A stretch of 64,000 nucleotides of DNA, taken from the NCBI GenBank assembly GCA_006969745.1, contig CP030886.1:2949234-3013233 (forward strand), given 5' to 3'. The notes beneath the pieces are model-generated. The model saw nothing but the letters and a program-made list of their open reading frames with translations, was not told the origin of the DNA and made no database searches. Positions 19,770 through 28,674 of the stretch are shown piece by piece. The number at the start of each line of letters is the position of its first letter. The first letter of the stretch is position 1. A program made the position numbers and the translations under genes. The stretch comes from Cytophagaceae bacterium (GTDB taxonomy: Bacteria > Bacteroidota > Bacteroidia > Cytophagales > Cyclobacteriaceae).

Positions 19770-20843
19770 ATGAAATCATTAAAATTAATCGCTTTATTAA
19801 TCAGCTTTTCATTAATGGTCGCATGTTCGAGCGACGATGAAGTGACAAGATCTGTGGATATCCCATCTACATTTTCAATTGATATCCCTTCATCCATTAG
19901 TAGCAATACAGGTAGACTGAATGGAAGAACTACAGGAGATGGCGATGGAATAATTGAAGGAGACGAAATCTACGAGAGCTTAAGGTACTTTATTTATTTA
20001 GGAGAAGAATCGGCTGATATTTTGGAATTGACGCTGCAAGTAGGGGCTATACTTGAAGCCAATAATGTTCGTTCGTACACATTTGATGGTGATGACGATG
20101 GACGCGAAAAAAGAATAGAAATCTCAGAAGATGTAACAAGAGGGGGTGTATCGTATGAATACGAGATGACAATGGTAGATACAGAAAATGACGATCAAGC
20201 CGTGCAACTTCTTTGGAACACAAATCCTGTGTCGGGAATAGCTATTTTAAAGCCGTATAATATCGATAGGAATGATACCGAGGCATCAGAGTCAGCATTT
20301 TTGCGAATTGACTATTCAGAAGATGATGCAAACTATGATGCTACAATGACCATCTCAATATCCGGAGTGGAGCCAGTTGAAAATGGCGATATAGACAATA
20401 TGAAAATGTTTGTTGGGAAGAAAGGAGACATCATTGAAGTGATGGGCAACTCCAATCATCCAAATGTTGTAATCATTGATGAAGATTTCACAGGCGGCAG
20501 AAACTATGCCTTTGTAGGTAGAGGAGATGAGTCTACGGATCTGGGTGTAGTTAAATTGGCATTGCCACCTTCGTCTACTGCCACAGCTGATGTTTTAGAC
20601 ATGTATTCAGTATACGCAGTTTTGGAAGCTGAAATTAATGCCGTCGGCGATTTTAGTGAAAGTGAGATTGAAGCGATTTTAGTTGAAGCTCATTCTCCTG
20701 CATACTTTAATAATGATGGGTTCATTACATCCGGAGAGGATAATAAGCCAGCCAGCTTTAGCGATTCGTTTGTCGATCTAGCTGGGATGAATCCTTTCGT
20801 GCCAAATGATATTAAAAATCTTGAAATTGATTTTATTCAATAG
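19770..20843 (+). CDS. Lipoprotein of unknown function
   Basis: Lipoprotein signal peptide with lipobox LMVACSSDDE (Cys19). The Asp/Ser-rich start after the Cys (CSSDDE) resembles the surface-export signal described for Bacteroidota lipoproteins, so an outer-surface location is possible. The mature part is acidic, beta-rich and full of Asp/Glu-Gly turns (DGDGIIEGDEI, FDGDDDGREK), which may bind calcium. I recognise no family. It has its own promoter candidate and a strong terminator. Confidence 0.75.
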   Translation: MKSLKLIALLISFSLMVACSSDDEVTRSVDIPSTFSIDIPSSISSNTGRLNGRTTGDGDGIIEGDEIYESLRYFIYLGEESADILELTLQVGAILEANNVRSYTFDGDDDGREKRIEISEDVTRGGVSYEYEMTMVDTENDDQAVQLLWNTNPVSGIAILKPYNIDRNDTEASESAFLRIDYSEDDANYDATMTISISGVEPVENGDIDNMKMFVGKKGDIIEVMGNSNHPNVVIIDEDFTGGRNYAFVGRGDESTDLGVVKLALPPSSTATADVLDMYSVYAVLEAEINAVGDFSESEIEAILVEAHSPAYFNNDGFITSGEDNKPASFSDSFVDLAGMNPFVPNDIKNLEIDFIQ

Positions 20844-20865
20844 TAGAGTTTTTTGGGTTAGTGAA

Positions 20866-20899
20866 AAAGTCCCGACTGTAGTGGTCGGGATTTTTTTTT
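20866..20899 (+). terminator. Intrinsic terminator after the lipoprotein gene
   Basis: 7-bp stem TCCCGAC (20870-20876) with GTCGGGA (20884-20890), a 7-nt loop, then nine T. The last T of the tract lies in the stop codon of the convergent DUF4287 gene. Confidence 0.88.
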
Positions 20900-21428
20900 A
20901 CCCAGCTGCTTCATAGGCTTCTTGAATCCATTCGAGCAATTCTTGGTCTACCTCATTTATCTCAGCGAGTTGCACCCTATGTGTGCACATACTGCCAAAA
21001 GGACCAGAATTTCCTAGCCGAGTAGTTTCTGGCTTACCCTTTAGTTTGAGGCCTAAGTCTATCCGAGTCTTAGTCGCAGGCTTGATCAATGCGAACTGTT
21101 TCTTACGTATCATGCTTACACTATCCTTCTTTGGGCTTCGTGTGATGTCAGTACCAAATTTTGATATCTCCCGAACCAATTTTTCATAGATCGGAAAGAG
21201 CACCTCCTTGCCTTTGTATTGATTTTTCAAAAGGTCTTCTGCATCATGCGAAGCAGCATCAGCCTTTCGTGCTTTCATCGCTACAAAGTTTGCAAATCCG
21301 TAAGTAAACCCATGCTCAGATTTAAGAAAGTCAATGATCGATTTATGCTTTTCCAACTTAGATTCTTCCACCACCTTGATCCAATATTCAAGAGGTTGTC
21401 CTGTTTTTTCTAGTAATCCTTTTTCCAT
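20898..21428 (-). CDS. DUF4287/DUF5655 protein
   Basis: 176 residues. The N-terminal part (KTGQPLEYWIKVVEESK, EHGFTYGFANFVAMKAR) matches DUF4287. The C-terminal part (FPIYEKLVREISKFGTDI, KKQFALIKPATKTRIDLGL) matches DUF5655, a domain possibly related to nucleic-acid or modification systems but without proven function. A small soluble cytoplasmic protein. Separated by 19 bp from the DUF1761 gene upstream on the same strand, so they may be co-transcribed. Confidence 0.78.
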   Translation of the reverse strand: MEKGLLEKTGQPLEYWIKVVEESKLEKHKSIIDFLKSEHGFTYGFANFVAMKARKADAASHDAEDLLKNQYKGKEVLFPIYEKLVREISKFGTDITRSPKKDSVSMIRKKQFALIKPATKTRIDLGLKLKGKPETTRLGNSGPFGSMCTHRVQLAEINEVDQELLEWIQEAYEAAG

Positions 21429-21447
21429 GATTTTTATTAATTAATGA

Positions 21448-21858
21448 TTACCAACCGCCCAATATCATTCCCATTGTTGCAAGCGAGATTACACAGTACC
21501 CCGCGTTGATTAGGTACACTTTCAAGGTCTGCATTTCGAAAAGATAGAGTATGCCTAGAAAGGTAGCCACCCACCCAATTCCGGCAAAAAAACCAGCCAT
21601 CGCACCAAAGGTAATGCCCGCATCTGGTCCAATAAACATTTCTAAAACCAATGCAGCGAATAAGGCTAAAAGAAGAGATAACCCAAAAGTCTTAGATACA
21701 CTTCGCCTCTTCAGATCCTCTTCAGTATATCCAAAAGCGGTCATCCAAGCCTTGCCGAAAAGTGGCCCATACCAAATGCCTCCGATAATGAATGATGAGA
21801 TTGTGGCAATCAATACTGATAGCCAATTGATGTTTTGTAGTGCTGTTGCTAGATCCAT
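21448..21858 (-). CDS. DUF1761 membrane protein
   Basis: 136 residues, four hydrophobic segments. The motif SSFIIGGIWYGPLFGKAWM with the following GYTEEDLKRR is characteristic of DUF1761. Function unknown. It lies between an AraC-type regulator and a DUF4287 gene on the same strand. Confidence 0.78.
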   Translation of the reverse strand: MDLATALQNINWLSVLIATISSFIIGGIWYGPLFGKAWMTAFGYTEEDLKRRSVSKTFGLSLLLALFAALVLEMFIGPDAGITFGAMAGFFAGIGWVATFLGILYLFEMQTLKVYLINAGYCVISLATMGMILGGW

Positions 21859-21910
21859 TTTCTTTTTTTGGTAAGATTAGGGCTAGCAATTGAGCTACCA
21901 TAGTAAAAAA

Positions 21911-22741
21911 TTAACCTCTCCTGTCTAGCGGGAAAAAGTTTGGGTCGTCTTGCTTGAATTCCTTGTCGATAAATTCTTCAGGATTGAATCCCGAGAAATA
22001 TTTGAACTCTTTAATAAAATAGGATTGATCTGTGAAACCACATTGGTAGGCCACTTGCGCCCATGTGATCATCTCTTTATTGTGAATTTTGTGCAAAATA
22101 TCATTGAAGCGTAGAATTCGTTGTGCCGACTTTGGTGTGATACCGACGAATTTTTTGAATTGATCAATCAGGTGCTTTTGTGTTTTTGGATACGCATCTA
22201 CAATCTCAGCAAAGCTGGTTGCAGAGGCACCTTGCAATTTTTCGTAGAATTCAAGCAGCTCTTGGGGAGGCAGTTTCTCATTATCGAATCGATGAGCTAG
22301 CCACGTTTCAACTCTTTTAAACTTCTCAGGTGAACCTGAAAGTGCCAAGAGCTCATCTCTTAGAAGTAATAATTCATCTCCAAACAATTCCTGCGTGCTG
22401 ATTACTCTGTCATGGATTTTGCTTAAGTGAAAATGGAGGAATGGATAAGCACCATACGGTTTAAATTGGATGACAAGCATCTCTGAATTTTCATGTGCCG
22501 AAATAGAAAGGTAGTTTTTGTGAACACCAGAAATCCAGACCTTTTCGTAAGTATTGTTGGGTTTCAGTGTTTCGTTATCGAATGTATTTCTTAAAATTCC
22601 ATCCATTTCAAAAATCAAAAACACATGCCCAGTGGGTACCACACGCTCAATTGAATGATCTGGAAAAAAATCTTTTAGATGGAAAACTGATTCAACGTAT
22701 TTGGACAGTTGGGTGGGTAGTCGATGTACTTCTATATTCAT
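21911..22741 (-). CDS. AraC-family transcriptional regulator
   Basis: 276 residues. The N-terminal sensor (about 1-150) is a DUF6597-type beta domain (ERVVPTGHVFLIFEMDG, KVWISGVHKNYLSI, MLVIQFKPYGAYPFL). The C-terminal AraC DNA-binding domain (about 175-265) shows QKHLIDQFKKFVGITPKSAQ and ITWAQVAYQCGFTDQSYFIKEF. ATG 22741 is used rather than TTG 22750. The downstream DUF1761 and DUF4287 genes on the same strand are the nearest candidate targets. Confidence 0.88.
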   Translation of the reverse strand: MNIEVHRLPTQLSKYVESVFHLKDFFPDHSIERVVPTGHVFLIFEMDGILRNTFDNETLKPNNTYEKVWISGVHKNYLSISAHENSEMLVIQFKPYGAYPFLHFHLSKIHDRVISTQELFGDELLLLRDELLALSGSPEKFKRVETWLAHRFDNEKLPPQELLEFYEKLQGASATSFAEIVDAYPKTQKHLIDQFKKFVGITPKSAQRILRFNDILHKIHNKEMITWAQVAYQCGFTDQSYFIKEFKYFSGFNPEEFIDKEFKQDDPNFFPLDRRG

Positions 22742-22789
22742 AGGCGGCAATGAAAGACTTAAATTCTATCATTAAAATACGCTTTGATT

Positions 22790-23461
22790 CTAAACTAAAG
22801 AAATCCCGTTGAGGTCAGTTGTTAGCATTTCAGTCATTGCGTCAAAAAATGGACGCATTTGTGAAAAAGCTTCTGATAGCTTTTTTGGAAAACCTGAATC
22901 ACCCATTTCTTCCAGAGTGAAATCATGTCTTACAATGAACTGCTTATATCTAAGCAAGTCAATATCAGGATGATCTTTCTCGAATCCTCGCGGAGCAGTT
23001 TTTAATTGTTCACCCAGCAATTCTCCGAAATAAAATTTGAACTTCTTTGAATCAATTACAGACCTTAACATGTCCGCATCTTGTGCCAAATGGTTACGAA
23101 TATGTAAAAGATCCTGAGCATTAGGATTGAAAAAACCACCCATAACATATGCACCGTCCAACCCTATGCGGTAGTAATAGCCACCTCTGCGATCTGCACC
23201 TGCTCTGCGCATAAAGCCTGCCCAATGTGTTTTGTAAGGTGTCTTGTCCTTACCAAACCGAACATCTCTGTATATCCTGAACAAACTCTTTTTCCCAGTA
23301 GGTGTCTCAATCACATCATGCGTATTCATCTCGCGTATCAACTCATCGGCTAATGCAATCATCTCCTGATGTGCTCGGTCATATTCCGTCTTGTTCTGCT
23401 GAAACCACTCTCTATTATTGTTTTTGCTTAGTTTTTTGAGAAATGATAGGGTTTGATCCAT
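22790..23461 (-). CDS. DUF2461 protein
   Basis: Matches DUF2461: LSFLKKLSKNNNREWFQQNK at the N-terminus, FRIYRDVRFGKDKTPYKTH, and GGYYYRIGLDGAYVMGGF. Function is unknown. The likely start is ATG 23461, which gives MDQTLSFLKKL; an upstream ATG at 23515 adds 18 residues that do not resemble the family. The gene is divergent from the LytS-type kinase at 23539. Confidence 0.82.
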   Translation of the reverse strand: MDQTLSFLKKLSKNNNREWFQQNKTEYDRAHQEMIALADELIREMNTHDVIETPTGKKSLFRIYRDVRFGKDKTPYKTHWAGFMRRAGADRRGGYYYRIGLDGAYVMGGFFNPNAQDLLHIRNHLAQDADMLRSVIDSKKFKFYFGELLGEQLKTAPRGFEKDHPDIDLLRYKQFIVRHDFTLEEMGDSGFPKKLSEAFSQMRPFFDAMTEMLTTDLNGISLV

Positions 23462-23538
23462 AGAAGCAAATAAAAACGGAAATCTTCGAAATACGTTCAT
23501 CTTCCCATTCATCAATAAATATCCCGTTCAGATATTAA

Positions 23539-24720
23539 ATGAACTATTGGTCATGCTTTTGCGTGAACTTGCAAAGTATGTTGAATGGGATTAGGAGATA
23601 TTTTGGGTCACTGCCCATTAGTTTCAGCAATGCCTTAATGGCCACAATAGTTGTTGCCCTCATTATGGGCCTTCAGACCTACTTATTGCTGGCTACCAAA
23701 GATTACCCAATTGAACCGTGGAATTTGAAAAGAGCAGTATTCATCTTCCCGGTTTTAAATTATGGTGTCTGGTTTTTGCTTTCCCCCTTGCTATTTAGAC
23801 TGCTGCTGAAAGCAAACAAATTTACTGATTCGGTCAGGCGTAATACTTCTTACGTAATATTAGGTCTTGGTCTTACTTTGATTCACGAGATCATAGCCCT
23901 TTTCATTTACAATGGTGGATGCTACACAGCTTATCTGCTGGATTTCAATGCACAGTTTGCGATGGATATTCAATCCGGAATTCTGGGTTTATCAAAGACC
24001 TTCATAGAATTTTGGGTGATTTCGTTTTTGCTCATGCATTTCCACTCGAAGAAAAAGCTGAGAAAGGCCAAACTTCGAAACGTGCAACTTGAAGCCAATC
24101 TGGTTAAAGCCCAGATGAGTGCCTTAAAGAATCAATTACATCCGCATTTTTTATTCAATTCATTTAATACCATTTCGGCATTGATGGAGGAGGACGTTCC
24201 GTTGGCTCAACGGATGATTGCCAAGCTAGGGTTGCTTCTTAGAAAAATCTTAAAAGATGGAGATGTTCAGTTTGTTTCACTGGAAGATGAAGTAGAAATG
24301 GCGAAGCTCTACCTAGAAGTTGAGCAAATCAGGTTCAAAGGGCGGCTAGTGACGCGTTTTGCCATAGATCCTAAGGTGAAACTGTACCAGATACCTACCT
24401 TACTGTTGCAGCCGGCAGTTGAAAATGCAATAAAGCATGGCTTTTACAACAAGACCGGATCGTGTGAAATTTCAATTAAAGCATATCAGGACAATGGATT
24501 TGTATGTATTGAAATAACGGATAATGGCCTTGGAGAAAAAAATAATTCCACAGTTTCATTTGGAATGGGACTTACTAATATGAAACATAGACTGACTACT
24601 TCGTATGGAGAGGGATACGAGTTGAATGTCAATTCAAAATCTGCAATTGACGGATTTAATGTTGAAATCAAAATCAGGAAGGAAGCCACCAAAAATGAAA
24701 ATCTCGACAGCCTTAATTGA
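23539..24720 (+). CDS. LytS-type sensor histidine kinase
   Basis: PF06580-type kinase with four hydrophobic segments in the first 175 residues, a basic coiled coil, the phosphoacceptor region LKNQLHPHFLFNSFNT, and an ATPase domain (VENAIKHGFYN, GMGLTNMKHRL). No dedicated extracytoplasmic sensor. ATG 23539 is given, but ATG 23581 (MLNGIRRYF) would place the start closer to the first membrane segment. It overlaps the following regulator gene by 26 bp. Confidence 0.88.
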   Translation: MNYWSCFCVNLQSMLNGIRRYFGSLPISFSNALMATIVVALIMGLQTYLLLATKDYPIEPWNLKRAVFIFPVLNYGVWFLLSPLLFRLLLKANKFTDSVRRNTSYVILGLGLTLIHEIIALFIYNGGCYTAYLLDFNAQFAMDIQSGILGLSKTFIEFWVISFLLMHFHSKKKLRKAKLRNVQLEANLVKAQMSALKNQLHPHFLFNSFNTISALMEEDVPLAQRMIAKLGLLLRKILKDGDVQFVSLEDEVEMAKLYLEVEQIRFKGRLVTRFAIDPKVKLYQIPTLLLQPAVENAIKHGFYNKTGSCEISIKAYQDNGFVCIEITDNGLGEKNNSTVSFGMGLTNMKHRLTTSYGEGYELNVNSKSAIDGFNVEIKIRKEATKNENLDSLN

Positions 24721-25471
24721 CGATGAACCATACGCCTCTGCACGAATAAAAAAACTCATCCTCACTGACCCTGTTTTTGAAATAGTGGGAGAAGTGACTG
24801 GAGTAGAAGCAGCAGTAAAAATGCTTGAATTCAAGAAGCCCGATGTAGTGTTTCTGGATGTGAAGATGCCTGACGGTACCGGATTTGATGTGCTCTGTCA
24901 ATTGCCTGACGATTACAAGCCGTATGTGGTTTTTGTTACTGCTTATGATGATTTTGCATTGAAGGCCTTTGAATACAATGCCATCGATTACATATTAAAG
25001 CCGTATGAGAATTCGAGGTTTTTTAAGGTTGCAGAAAAGGCTAAAGAGTTCGTCTCTTTGAAGCGGTCATCTGCAATTAATCAGCGCATATCACAACTGA
25101 TTAATCAAGATGAACAGCGACTAGAGCCAGACGCTCCACAAATTAAAATAACTGAAAAAGGATGGGATGTTTTCATTGATTATCCGGATATAATCATGTT
25201 CGAGGCACATGGCAATTATTGTAAGATTCACCTGAACAATCGATTTTATATTTATAAGCAGACAATGAAGAGGCTTGAGGAAGAACTTAGCTCCATGGAA
25301 TTCATTCGCGTACACAGATCGTACATTGTAAACCTGGCCAATATCAATGCCGTACAGTACCTGGGAAAAGGAGAGTATGAGTTTGAGCTTAAAAACAATA
25401 CGAAAATTATATCAGGTCGCAGCTTTGCAGCAGCCATCAAAGCTCACCTATCTATTCGGGTGAAGTCTTAA
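24695..25471 (+). CDS. LytTR-family response regulator
   Basis: 258 residues. Receiver with ALIDDEPYA, Asp55 in VFLDVKMPDGTG, FVTAYDDFA and YILKPYENSRF, then a LytTR domain (MFEAHGNYCKIHLNNRFY, FIRVHRSYIVNLANI). The start at ATG 24695 sits 26 bp inside the kinase gene; the frame extends further upstream but has no family-like sequence there. Third LytS/LytTR pair in the window. Targets unknown; the retropepsin-like lipoprotein gene follows 100 bp downstream. Confidence 0.92.
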   Translation: MKISTALIDDEPYASARIKKLILTDPVFEIVGEVTGVEAAVKMLEFKKPDVVFLDVKMPDGTGFDVLCQLPDDYKPYVVFVTAYDDFALKAFEYNAIDYILKPYENSRFFKVAEKAKEFVSLKRSSAINQRISQLINQDEQRLEPDAPQIKITEKGWDVFIDYPDIIMFEAHGNYCKIHLNNRFYIYKQTMKRLEEELSSMEFIRVHRSYIVNLANINAVQYLGKGEYEFELKNNTKIISGRSFAAAIKAHLSIRVKS

Positions 25472-25572
25472 TATTTAATTATTAAGTTATCAATTTCGAA
25501 CGGTTAGTCACTTCATTTCCAGTTCATCCCATCTTTTCATCGCCTCATCTTGAAGGTGCGTTTCTTTAGGTG

Positions 25573-26067
25573 ATGTTACGCAGCTATACCATAGCAATAT
25601 TTTCAGTTGTCATCTTTTGTAGTTGCTCAAGAGAGATGGATATATCCACTAGTGAGAAAAGCACATCTGTGGATTTCGAAGTATATCACAACATCATAGT
25701 TGTGGAGGCTTATGTAAATGACAAATGGTCGAAGTTTATAGTAGATACGGGAGCGAGTGTGTCATTGCTGGACTTCAATCAATCGAAAAAATACAATTTT
25801 ACTTACTCGATAGACACAGACAAACGCTTGACAGGATTTGGGGGAAGGTCAAGGTTGATGAAGACATCTGAAGTTTCATTCGCAATGAAAGGAGGGCCTG
25901 AGGCGAGACGGTTCAACTTTTCAGCCTCGGACCTTAGCGGTCTAAATTCTATTTTATCGCAGAGTCAGCAGCGTGTTTTAGGAATACTTGGCAACGACTT
26001 TCTCCAGAGCCATGGAGCTATAATAGATTATCAAAAAAAGAAACTGCTAATAGCCAGTATTGAGTGA
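25573..26067 (+). CDS. Retropepsin-like aspartic protease lipoprotein
   Basis: 164 residues. A hydrophobic N-terminus ends in IFCSCSRE, a plausible lipobox (Cys16 or Cys18). The rest is one retropepsin-like domain: catalytic Asp58 in FIVDTGASVSLLD, the flap region with GFGGRSR, and the second conserved turn LGILGNDFLQSHGAIIDY. Single-domain retropepsins work as homodimers, so this would be a membrane-tethered dimeric protease. ATG 25573 is chosen; a GTG precedes it. Substrate unknown. Confidence 0.75.
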   Translation: MLRSYTIAIFSVVIFCSCSREMDISTSEKSTSVDFEVYHNIIVVEAYVNDKWSKFIVDTGASVSLLDFNQSKKYNFTYSIDTDKRLTGFGGRSRLMKTSEVSFAMKGGPEARRFNFSASDLSGLNSILSQSQQRVLGILGNDFLQSHGAIIDYQKKKLLIASIE

Positions 26068-26080
26068 GTTTAAAGATTTT

Positions 26081-26135
26081 CGATGCAGGGTGGGAAATTA
26101 TCATAGTAGAGTATCATAGTAGCCCGCCCGCATCG
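26081..26135. terminator. Long-loop hairpin between convergent genes, possible bidirectional terminator
   Basis: CGATGCAGGGTGGG (26081-26094) pairs with CCCGCCCGCATCG (26123-26135) through 13 pairs with one bulged A and one G-T wobble. The 28-nt loop holds TATCATAGTAG twice, 13 bp apart. It lies between the 3' ends of the convergent retropepsin and VOC genes. A T run is lacking on both sides, so termination is only a suggestion. Confidence 0.45.
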
Positions 26136-26167
26136 AAATATTTAAAATAAATATAGGCCTTCGTAGA

Positions 26168-26557
26168 TTAATCCTCACTCACCACCATCCATTGTATTCC
26201 GTATTTATCCTGACACATCCCAAAATTGTCATCGATGGGGAAAAGCACTTTTCCTCCGGCACTCAGCCTATCAAAGACAGAAATCTTCTTCTCTACATTT
26301 TCGAATCTTAGAAATAGTGAAAAATTGGTGCCGGCCAAAACTTCATAGCCGGGCATATCATCAGAGGCTTTGATTATTAATTCTCCAGCTTTCAGTTCTG
26401 AATTGTAAATACGATCACGCGCCTCTTCAGGTGCAGGAATTGGCGATTCACCAAACGTGACCATAGAAGTCACTTCGCCCGCCAGAATAGTTGCATAATA
26501 TTCCATGGCATCTTTACATGAGCCTGGAAATACAAGGTATGGAATGATATTTTTCAT
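26168..26557 (-). CDS. VOC-family protein (PhnB/YjdN-like)
   Basis: 129 residues with the PhnB-type glyoxalase-fold pattern: IIPYLVFPGSCKDAMEYYAT, FGESPIPAPEEARDRI, and the final DNFGMCQDKYGIQWMV. Members of this group are mostly uncharacterised and often annotated after 3-demethylubiquinone methyltransferase, which is unreliable. The start is 11 bp after the stop of the SRPBCC gene, so both are probably in one transcript. Confidence 0.82.
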   Translation of the reverse strand: MKNIIPYLVFPGSCKDAMEYYATILAGEVTSMVTFGESPIPAPEEARDRIYNSELKAGELIIKASDDMPGYEVLAGTNFSLFLRFENVEKKISVFDRLSAGGKVLFPIDDNFGMCQDKYGIQWMVVSED

Positions 26558-26568
26558 GATGATTGGGC

Positions 26569-27009
26569 TTATTGTTTTTCCACAAAGGATTTAAAATTCT
26601 CCATCCATCTACGGGCCGGCTTTTTATACATTCCCGGAAATAGGATAGCCATTAGTTTAGGCAGTACCCAGTTGATTCGGGTATACTCTACCTCTGAGGT
26701 ATAGCGCACAAGACCATTTTCCAGTTCGATGAATGTGCACTTCAAGGTATTATCCATGTGCTTGTGATGATACAGAGCTTCGAATGAATGCGGAAGCTTG
26801 TTACTTATGATCGTCTCCGTTAGTACCATTTCATGTTTGCCATTTTTGTAGTACATCTTGGAAATAGCTCCGTCTTTTCCAGCCTCTCCTTTCAGGAGTT
26901 CTTTTTTTTCAAAGCCTTCCTGGTATTCCTTTAAATAAGCCGGGTCGGCAAACAAATCAGCTACTTTTTCTAACGATTGATTGATGTCGATTGATCCGTT
27001 GAATTTCAT
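26569..27009 (-). CDS. SRPBCC-family (START-like) protein
   Basis: 146 residues with the SRPBCC pattern: MKFNGSIDINQSLEKVADLF, AISKMYYKNGKHEMVLTETI, MDNTLKCTFIELENGLVRYT and an amphipathic C-terminal helix (PARRWMENFKSFVEK). This fold binds hydrophobic ligands. ATG 27009 is used instead of TTG 27030. It lies in a same-strand run with AraC, VOC and desaturase genes. Confidence 0.78.
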   Translation of the reverse strand: MKFNGSIDINQSLEKVADLFADPAYLKEYQEGFEKKELLKGEAGKDGAISKMYYKNGKHEMVLTETIISNKLPHSFEALYHHKHMDNTLKCTFIELENGLVRYTSEVEYTRINWVLPKLMAILFPGMYKKPARRWMENFKSFVEKQ

Positions 27010-27095
27010 TGTTTTTAAAATTTGATTCAAGGATAAAATCTTCGGAAGATATAGAGGTTACGAAATCGTTTTGTAACCCATCTTTTTTTTAAACT

Positions 27096-28202
27096 TTAAG
27101 TCTTCGACTCAGAAAGCGTCATTTCAGCATACTCAGATGGGGATTTTCCGGTAAATCGTTTAAACGTTCGATAGAAGCTTACTTTATTGTTGAATCCGGA
27201 TTTCATGCCAATTTGAATCAGCCCATGTTCTTCCCGATTACCATCATGAATCATCTTCTTGGCTTCTTCCACGCGATAATAATTAATGGCTTCCCGAAAG
27301 GTATATCCTAAGCGTTGGTTAATGAGATCGGAAACATATTTTTTCGAAAGATCAAGTGATTCTGAAAACGAAGCTAAAGTGAGGGTGTCGTCAAGAAAAA
27401 CTTTCTCTACTTCAAGTTTATCCCGAATAATTTTTACATCCTTGGTGCGCTTGTCCACATCAGCCAATACCGGCGATGTGTGACTATTAAACAAGTTGTT
27501 TTTGGTAATGAAGTTGTAAGCGATAGACTGAATAAGAAACGTCATCACCAGCATGCTGATAAGGTTGAATAAGGGAATTTCTACCCAACCAGAGGGCCTG
27601 ATCAAATAGTATATAAACCCTACACTAAGGCCAATAAAGTAAAGGCGTAGCACCGAATAGTACCAGTTTGCGTGCCGGTTATTTTTTACATGTTGCTGAA
27701 AGGACTTTAGCTTGACGATACTCAGCCATAGGTAGGTGCCGATGTACAGATAAAATGAAATAAAAAACCAAAAGTCAAAGCTTGAGTATGCAGGAACGTA
27801 GCTAATGAAATTTGCCACATAAGCTAGCTTATCGGTTGCAGCCATTCCATAGAAAGGAATGTTCATTAGCAGCATCATAACGAATGGAATAGCGTGATAC
27901 ACGTGCTTTGGCTTAAGCTTAAACTTTGGATGGATGATGGCCAGTGTCATCAAAAATAAAATCGGAGGTTTGATGAAATTGATTGGGTAGCTGATGCCCA
28001 ATAGATGAGGGAACGATTCGATTAGCTTGGTTTCTGCAAGTAGTCGCTCAATTAATGTAATGCCTTCAATAGAGAGAAAAAGTGCAAGAAATCTATCCGG
28101 AAGTCCACCTTTTTTTCGCGTAAAAAAAATAAACGATAGAAAAACTGCCTGAAATGCGCCGAAGGCAATTAGAGCTTGCAATATGAAAGACAGATCGATC
28201 AT
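27096..28202 (-). CDS. Membrane-anchored AraC-type transcriptional regulator
   Basis: 368 residues. About seven hydrophobic segments (residues 5-245) precede a cytoplasmic AraC DNA-binding domain (about 265-360: LASFSESLDLSKKYVSDLIN, YTFREAINYYRVEEAKKMI, QIGMKSGFNNKVSFYRTFKR). One-component membrane regulators of this build are common in Bacteroidota. The signal is presumably sensed in the membrane. It sits between a VOC gene and the SRPBCC-VOC pair, its likely targets by position. Confidence 0.88.
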   Translation of the reverse strand: MIDLSFILQALIAFGAFQAVFLSFIFFTRKKGGLPDRFLALFLSIEGITLIERLLAETKLIESFPHLLGISYPINFIKPPILFLMTLAIIHPKFKLKPKHVYHAIPFVMMLLMNIPFYGMAATDKLAYVANFISYVPAYSSFDFWFFISFYLYIGTYLWLSIVKLKSFQQHVKNNRHANWYYSVLRLYFIGLSVGFIYYLIRPSGWVEIPLFNLISMLVMTFLIQSIAYNFITKNNLFNSHTSPVLADVDKRTKDVKIIRDKLEVEKVFLDDTLTLASFSESLDLSKKYVSDLINQRLGYTFREAINYYRVEEAKKMIHDGNREEHGLIQIGMKSGFNNKVSFYRTFKRFTGKSPSEYAEMTLSESKT

Positions 28203-28241
28203 TCAGGTTAAATATAGAACAATCGGCTTTTGAGCAGGGGT

Positions 28242-28628
28242 TTATTTAGGCTCAATAAGGTCCCAAAGATTTCCGTATAAGTCTGCGAAGACAAGGACTT
28301 TACCATATTCCTGTGTAGACAAGTCCCTTACGATTTCTACTTCGTTGGCTTTAAGCTGTGCACGGTAGGCTTCTATGTTGTCTGTATGCATAAATAAGAA
28401 TACGCGACCTCCTGTTTGGTTACCAATGGCATTTTCTTGTTCCTCACGGGCTGCTTTTCCAAAAAGCAAGGAGGTGCTGGAGTCGGGAGGTGCTACACGT
28501 ACCCAGCGCTTGGTTTCACTCAATCGAGTGTCTTCAAGCAGCACAAATCCTAATTTTTCAGTGTAAAAGCTAATGGCTTCATCATAGTCACGCACAATTA
28601 ACGTGAGCTGAAAGATTTCATTTTTCAT
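28242..28628 (-). CDS. VOC/glyoxalase-family protein
   Basis: 128 residues, one vicinal-oxygen-chelate unit pair: FQLTLIVRDYDEAISFYTEKLGF at the N-terminus, RVFLFMHTDNIEAYRAQL, and LVFADLYGNLWDLIEP at the end, in which the final Glu is a usual metal ligand position. Substrate unknown. Gaps of 39-46 bp to both neighbours on the same strand suggest an operon with the desaturase and AraC genes. Confidence 0.85.
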   Translation of the reverse strand: MKNEIFQLTLIVRDYDEAISFYTEKLGFVLLEDTRLSETKRWVRVAPPDSSTSLLFGKAAREEQENAIGNQTGGRVFLFMHTDNIEAYRAQLKANEVEIVRDLSTQEYGKVLVFADLYGNLWDLIEPK

Positions 28629-28674
28629 AAACTGTGATATACATCAAACACCGATTGGTAAAGAATCAAGAACC

